Positions 5,746 through 8,683 of a DNA stretch of 8,683 bases are shown here, piece after piece. A model generated the notes under the pieces. It saw nothing but the letters and a program-made list of their open reading frames with translations. It searched no databases and was not told where the DNA came from. Position 1 is the stretch's first letter, and each line of letters begins with the position of its first letter. Where the stretch lies: contig DHVL01000014.1 in assembly GCA_002412645.1 (NCBI GenBank), positions 1 through 8,683 on the forward strand, given 5' to 3'. The stretch comes from Candidatus Dojkabacteria bacterium UBA5209. GTDB taxonomy: Bacteria > Patescibacteriota > Dojkabacteria > SC72. A program made the translations under genes and the position numbers.

Positions 5746-5777
5746 AAAGAGAAGGTACTTGTATCTTCTCTTTTTTT
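5746..5777 (+). terminator. Intrinsic terminator of the cold-shock gene
   Basis: The left arm 5746-5757 pairs with 5762-5773 through 12 pairs (one G-T wobble) around the loop CTTG, a known extra-stable tetraloop type. A seven-base T-run (5771-5777) overlaps the right arm and follows it. It is 25 bp past the stop codon. Confidence 0.88.
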
Positions 5778-5823
5778 ATCACAATTCTTATGTATTCTAC
5801 TAATATATGATTAATGTATTTGA

Positions 5824-5840
5824 TATAATGAGGATATAAT
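5824..5840 (+). promoter_or_regulatory. Tandem -10 boxes for the gene at 5856
   Basis: Two perfect TATAAT hexamers lie at 5824-5829 and 5835-5840, one helical turn apart. Neither has a good -35. Leaders of about 9 to 20 nt are predicted, with a GAAAGAG just before the ATG as the only purine-rich stretch near a start in this window. Confidence 0.5.
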
Positions 5841-5855
5841 TTAATCTGAAAGAGT

Positions 5856-6698
5856 ATGCAATCTAAGTCAAAATATCTTATTTATACTGGTGTAATATTA
5901 TTACTTTTAATACTTATTTTTGTTACTATCAAAATATTAGATAAAGGATCTTTGGATTTAGAAAAGGAGAATTTAGATTCTGCTTCTGAAGAAATTTCAA
6001 AGAGTGATTTCTTGTTGGAGGGTTTCCCTATTCAAGAGGTTCCTTTATACAAGGTTAATGAGGTTAGTTCTAGTAAATATTTTATAAATGATGATCCTAA
6101 GAATATTTCAACTTTTGGGGATAAAGAGTTTGTCTACTACAATGTAGTCTTCTATACCGATTCTCCTCAATCTGAATTCTTAGATTATTACAAAGAAATC
6201 TTTGATGAGGAGATAGTAGAGGAATACCCTATTCCTGATATGGTAAAGGGGGTTATTGGTAAGTATAGAGTTACTGCTGCTCATTATGGTTCTGATGATA
6301 CAGCATATGTACAGGTATATCTTCCTAATGATGAATTTACAAAAGAGAATATGTATTTTGATACATATCCTAATCTTTTTGAAGAAGGAGATTCTATGTA
6401 TATTGAACATGAGAATTCATATGGACTACTTAATCAGGCAGGAGGTCAAACAGAGTACACTAAATATTTTACAGTAATTGATAGTGGGGATATGGATAAG
6501 GATGGGGTTGATGATGTAGATGAGTTTGGAGTACTAAAAACTAAGTATGAGGATATGTACAAAGGTAAAACTAACTATGGATATGATGAGAAGAATCATC
6601 TAATGAGTTGGGATGAGGATGGATACGAGGTGAGGGTTAGTTTTACAAGAGATCATGGTAGGATATATCTAAATATTAGGGGTAGTATTAGTGATTAA
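5856..6698 (+). CDS. Single-pass membrane-anchored protein with calcium-loop-like motif
   Basis: I do not recognise a named family. The 280 residues have one hydrophobic helix near the N-terminus (about 7-27), then an acidic linker (30-50) and a predicted extracytoplasmic domain. At about 57-120 lies FPIQEVPLYKVNEV, a strand-rich segment FVYYNVVFYTDS, and SEFLDYYKEIF. That resembles the small repeat-like domain of bacterial lipoproteins in which a P-L-Y motif is followed by a V-x-F-x-T-D strand and a Y-Y helix. At about 212-223 the sequence DMDKDGVDDVDE has the acidic spacing of a dockerin/thrombospondin-3 type calcium loop. There is no lipobox cysteine, so it is a membrane anchor rather than a lipoprotein. 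It converges on the methyltransferase gene with a 17-bp gap. Confidence 0.75.
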   Translation: MQSKSKYLIYTGVILLLLILIFVTIKILDKGSLDLEKENLDSASEEISKSDFLLEGFPIQEVPLYKVNEVSSSKYFINDDPKNISTFGDKEFVYYNVVFYTDSPQSEFLDYYKEIFDEEIVEEYPIPDMVKGVIGKYRVTAAHYGSDDTAYVQVYLPNDEFTKENMYFDTYPNLFEEGDSMYIEHENSYGLLNQAGGQTEYTKYFTVIDSGDMDKDGVDDVDEFGVLKTKYEDMYKGKTNYGYDEKNHLMSWDEDGYEVRVSFTRDHGRIYLNIRGSISD

Positions 6699-6715
6699 TG
6701 AGAGTAGGGAAGGAA

Positions 6716-7321
6716 TTATTCTACTTTTTGAACATAGAATATAAGCCAGTTATTCTCTTCTCCATATCTTCTTCCTACTTCTAATATTGAAAAACCCGCT
6801 GAATTAAGAATATCGTTAAATTCATCTTCTGTGTAATAGGAATATAGTCTTCCTGTTTTTTCATCAACATTTTCTCCATAACCTTCTTTTAAAGTAATAA
6901 AACCTATCCCTTTATTTTTTATTACAGAAGATATTGCTAAAAGAGAATCTCTAATTTCATCTTTGGGGATATGTAATAAGATAGCAGATGCCCAAAAGCC
7001 ATCGAATTCTCCTAAGGAGGGATCTATTTCTTGTACGTATTTATGTATGAAAGTTGCAGAGGGATTCCTTTTTGCTGCCAATTCAAGCAATCCTACTGAA
7101 GCATCTATACCAGTATATTCATAACCTAGATTTATTAAAGCTTCTGCATCTTTACCAGTACCTATCCCTATTTCAATTACTTTACCACTTGGAAGATATT
7201 CATTGAATTTAATCATTTCATCTTCCCACCAAGAGTGTTTTTCATTACCACCATGTGACATAGCCCAAGTATTAGCTTCTTTGTTATAGTAATTAATAGT
7301 TTCTATCTGTCTTTCGTCCAT
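6716..7321 (-). CDS. Class I SAM-dependent methyltransferase
   Basis: This 201-residue protein has the Rossmann-type SAM site. Motif I is VIEIGIGTGKDA (48-59), the acidic residue after strand 2 is Asp73 in YTGIDAS, and the motif around LLHIPKDE (115-122) corresponds to the post-strand-4 region of Methyltransf_11/25 enzymes. The C-terminal YYTEDEFNDILNSAGFSILEVG (161-182) is the usual helix-strand end of these small-molecule methyltransferases. The substrate cannot be told from sequence. It starts 12 bp after the stop of the anchored-protein gene at 7334-8059, so the two probably share a transcript. The start is ATG, with no Shine-Dalgarno sequence in the short spacer. Confidence 0.88.
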   Translation of the reverse strand: MDERQIETINYYNKEANTWAMSHGGNEKHSWWEDEMIKFNEYLPSGKVIEIGIGTGKDAEALINLGYEYTGIDASVGLLELAAKRNPSATFIHKYVQEIDPSLGEFDGFWASAILLHIPKDEIRDSLLAISSVIKNKGIGFITLKEGYGENVDEKTGRLYSYYTEDEFNDILNSAGFSILEVGRRYGEENNWLIFYVQKVE

Positions 7322-7333
7322 TAATATATCTGA

Positions 7334-8059
7334 TTAATCTACAGTCCTTATACTCTGAGGTATAGTACCTTTAAAGTTAAGCCTATCTCCTTCCTGTTTG
7401 AGAGAATCTATAGATAGGTTTGTAACCTGAGACAACCTATTTTCAATTGCTCTACTTCCAACTTCTGCTACCATTTCTGTAATAGCAGTTGGTACATTAA
7501 AGTTCTGTATTCTAAAAGCATATGGATTTACCATTAACACATCATTTTGGATATCAAATGATAATTTGGTATAAACATATACTGAATCTCCCAATGCTCC
7601 TAAATATTTTTTACCATTCTCTATCTGTTCTTCGGTATATCCTAACTTTCTAGCTTCATTTACAGTTGTTTCAATATTTAAATTAAAAGAAGCTTCAGAT
7701 GTACCATCTTCGTTAATTCTAATTTGGACATTTGAAAAAGGTATAGTTGAGTGTTGAGTTTTTACAGTATTAAGTATTGATGTAACCTGTTCTGATGTTA
7801 AAGACTCCTCTATCTCTAATACACCTTCATATACAACATCTTTATTAATTGGGAATTCCTCTTCTGGGATATTAAATTGTACTCCCGTTTTATTTCTTAA
7901 ATCTAAGCTAAGTTGAGGATCATTTTCTATCCCTAAATCTACTTGCTTTACGAGGGTATTAGAGAGTCCTGGTATAAAACCAAAGTATGCCGCTATTCCT
8001 CCTGTTATTAATAGTATGATTACTATAATAAGGGAGAGTGTAATTAAAAATTTCTTCAT
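7334..8059 (-). CDS. Single-pass membrane-anchored hypothetical protein
   Basis: I do not recognise a named family. The 241 residues begin with MKKF and a long hydrophobic helix (about 4-27). The rest is soluble and probably outside the membrane. It is rich in alternating beta strands, for example VVYEGVLEIEESLTSEQVTSI, VQIRINEDGTSEASFNLNI and DRLNFKGTIPQSI. A helical part lies near 135-150 (EARKLGYTEEQIENGKKYLG). The pattern of an N-terminal anchor plus lipid- or polymer-binding-like beta domain recalls DUF2140/LmeA-type proteins, but I see no diagnostic motif. It is the first gene of a likely two-gene unit with the methyltransferase. No strong promoter is visible in the 123 bp upstream. Confidence 0.72.
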   Translation of the reverse strand: MKKFLITLSLIIVIILLITGGIAAYFGFIPGLSNTLVKQVDLGIENDPQLSLDLRNKTGVQFNIPEEEFPINKDVVYEGVLEIEESLTSEQVTSILNTVKTQHSTIPFSNVQIRINEDGTSEASFNLNIETTVNEARKLGYTEEQIENGKKYLGALGDSVYVYTKLSFDIQNDVLMVNPYAFRIQNFNVPTAITEMVAEVGSRAIENRLSQVTNLSIDSLKQEGDRLNFKGTIPQSIRTVD

Positions 8060-8182
8060 GAGGGTTTAGATAATTTTATTAATAAATACTATCAGATTTA
8101 AATATTTTTTGTAGATTATTTAAAGAAATATTGTAAGGAGAAGGAATAATGAAAGGAAGATGAGTTAAAATATCCGAAATTT

Positions 8183-8683
8183 TTAATTCAATAGTTTGGA
8201 ATTCTGCCGAGTAAGTGATGTCATTTGTGATATTGCAATTCTATTTAATTTCTTCAGTCTCTCTCTTTGTTTAATACCATCTCTTATAAGTTCTGCATTT
8301 ATACTTTCTAAATTAGATAGACATATTAATTGTCTAATATCAGCATAATCTCTTATATTTCCCTTTTTATGCTTATTCTCCTTTCTCCACTCCTTTGCTG
8401 TTGTATTGAATAAAGCCATATTTAAGATATCTGCCTCTGTAGCATATGTTAATACTATCTGTTTTCTAGTCAAATTCTTAGGTATTAGGTTCTCTTTAAT
8501 GGAATCTGTATGTATTCTGTAGTTAATCTTAGAGAGGGTCCTAGATAGGTTCCAATCAAGAGATAATCTTGTATTTTCTTCTTCTTTTAATCTTTCAAAC
8601 TCTTTAATTAGATACAGTTTAAACTCAGGAGATATCCAAGATGCAAATTCAAAAGCAATATCTTTGTGTGCGTATGTTCCTCC
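8183..8683 (-). CDS. KilA-N domain protein, C-terminal part
   Basis: The frame stays open from the stop at 8183 to the right edge, giving 166 residues; the inner TTG at 8473 is not needed as a start. The edge segment GGTYAHKDIAFEFASWISPE and following FKLYLIKEFERLKEE is the end of a KilA-N domain, a putative DNA-binding module of phage and viral origin that is common on bacterial accessory regions. A charged helical linker follows (about 35-70). The C-terminal part (about 75-150) is alpha-helical, with WRKENKHKKGNIRDYADIRQLICLSNLESINAEL, a segment often seen in bacterial KilA-N proteins. The final ~20 residues are Ser/Asn/Arg-rich. The protein's function in its host is unknown. The start lies beyond the window. 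Confidence 0.82.
   Translation of the reverse strand, partial: GGTYAHKDIAFEFASWISPEFKLYLIKEFERLKEEENTRLSLDWNLSRTLSKINYRIHTDSIKENLIPKNLTRKQIVLTYATEADILNMALFNTTAKEWRKENKHKKGNIRDYADIRQLICLSNLESINAELIRDGIKQRERLKKLNRIAISQMTSLTRQNSKLLN

Noticed and set aside
6180..6477. Open frames on both strands inside the 5856-6698 gene
   Set aside because: Their compositions are extreme (Ile- and Met-rich) and they overlap a well-supported coding frame.
6701..6726. Hairpin AGTAG/CTACT between the convergent genes as a terminator
   Set aside because: The stem is only about five pairs with a long loop and overlaps the methyltransferase stop; support is too weak.

Overview
The window is AT-rich bacterial DNA with short gaps and mostly small genes. 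The standard code fits: ten of the eleven genes end in TAA, one in TAG and none in TGA. Several gene types (a NYN-domain nuclease, single-helix anchored proteins with conserved but unnamed ectodomains, a RimK-type ATP-grasp enzyme, a DUF5320/DUF134 pair, a long fibre-like surface protein) together suggest a Patescibacteria/CPR genome, possibly a low-GC lineage such as Dojkabacteria. That placement is inferred from gene types; there is no rRNA or other taxonomic marker here. Nearly all starts lack a Shine-Dalgarno sequence and lie just downstream of TA-rich promoter-like boxes.

Layout. Bases 1-2343 (+) hold the 3' part of a very long fibre/adhesin-like protein with a cysteine-rich C-terminus. 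It converges on a small membrane-anchored protein (2418-2906, -) that has a good promoter. Bases 3049-3800 are the most unusual part. A NYN/PIN-like nuclease gene is preceded by a 31-bp repeat, and its last codons run into a GC-rich structured RNA element (copy A). The same 31-bp repeat then recurs, directly followed by a second copy of the RNA element (copy B) with no ORF between them. This looks like a nuclease-plus-RNA cassette beside an ORF-less copy of the same cassette.

Bases 3842-3898 carry two related 16-bp palindromes in front of a two-gene operon: a DUF5320-type cysteine-rich mini-protein and a DUF134 helix-turn-helix protein. A convergent RimK-like ATP-grasp ligase (4437-5324, -) follows. 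It is divergent from a cold-shock protein gene (5512-5721, +) that has a strong intrinsic terminator.

The right part holds an anchored protein with a calcium-loop-like motif (5856-6698, +). A two-gene minus-strand unit follows, with an anchored protein (7334-8059) upstream of a SAM methyltransferase (6716-7321). At the right edge is the C-terminal part of a KilA-N domain protein (8183-8683, -), cut by the window. No tRNA, rRNA, CRISPR array or transposase was seen.
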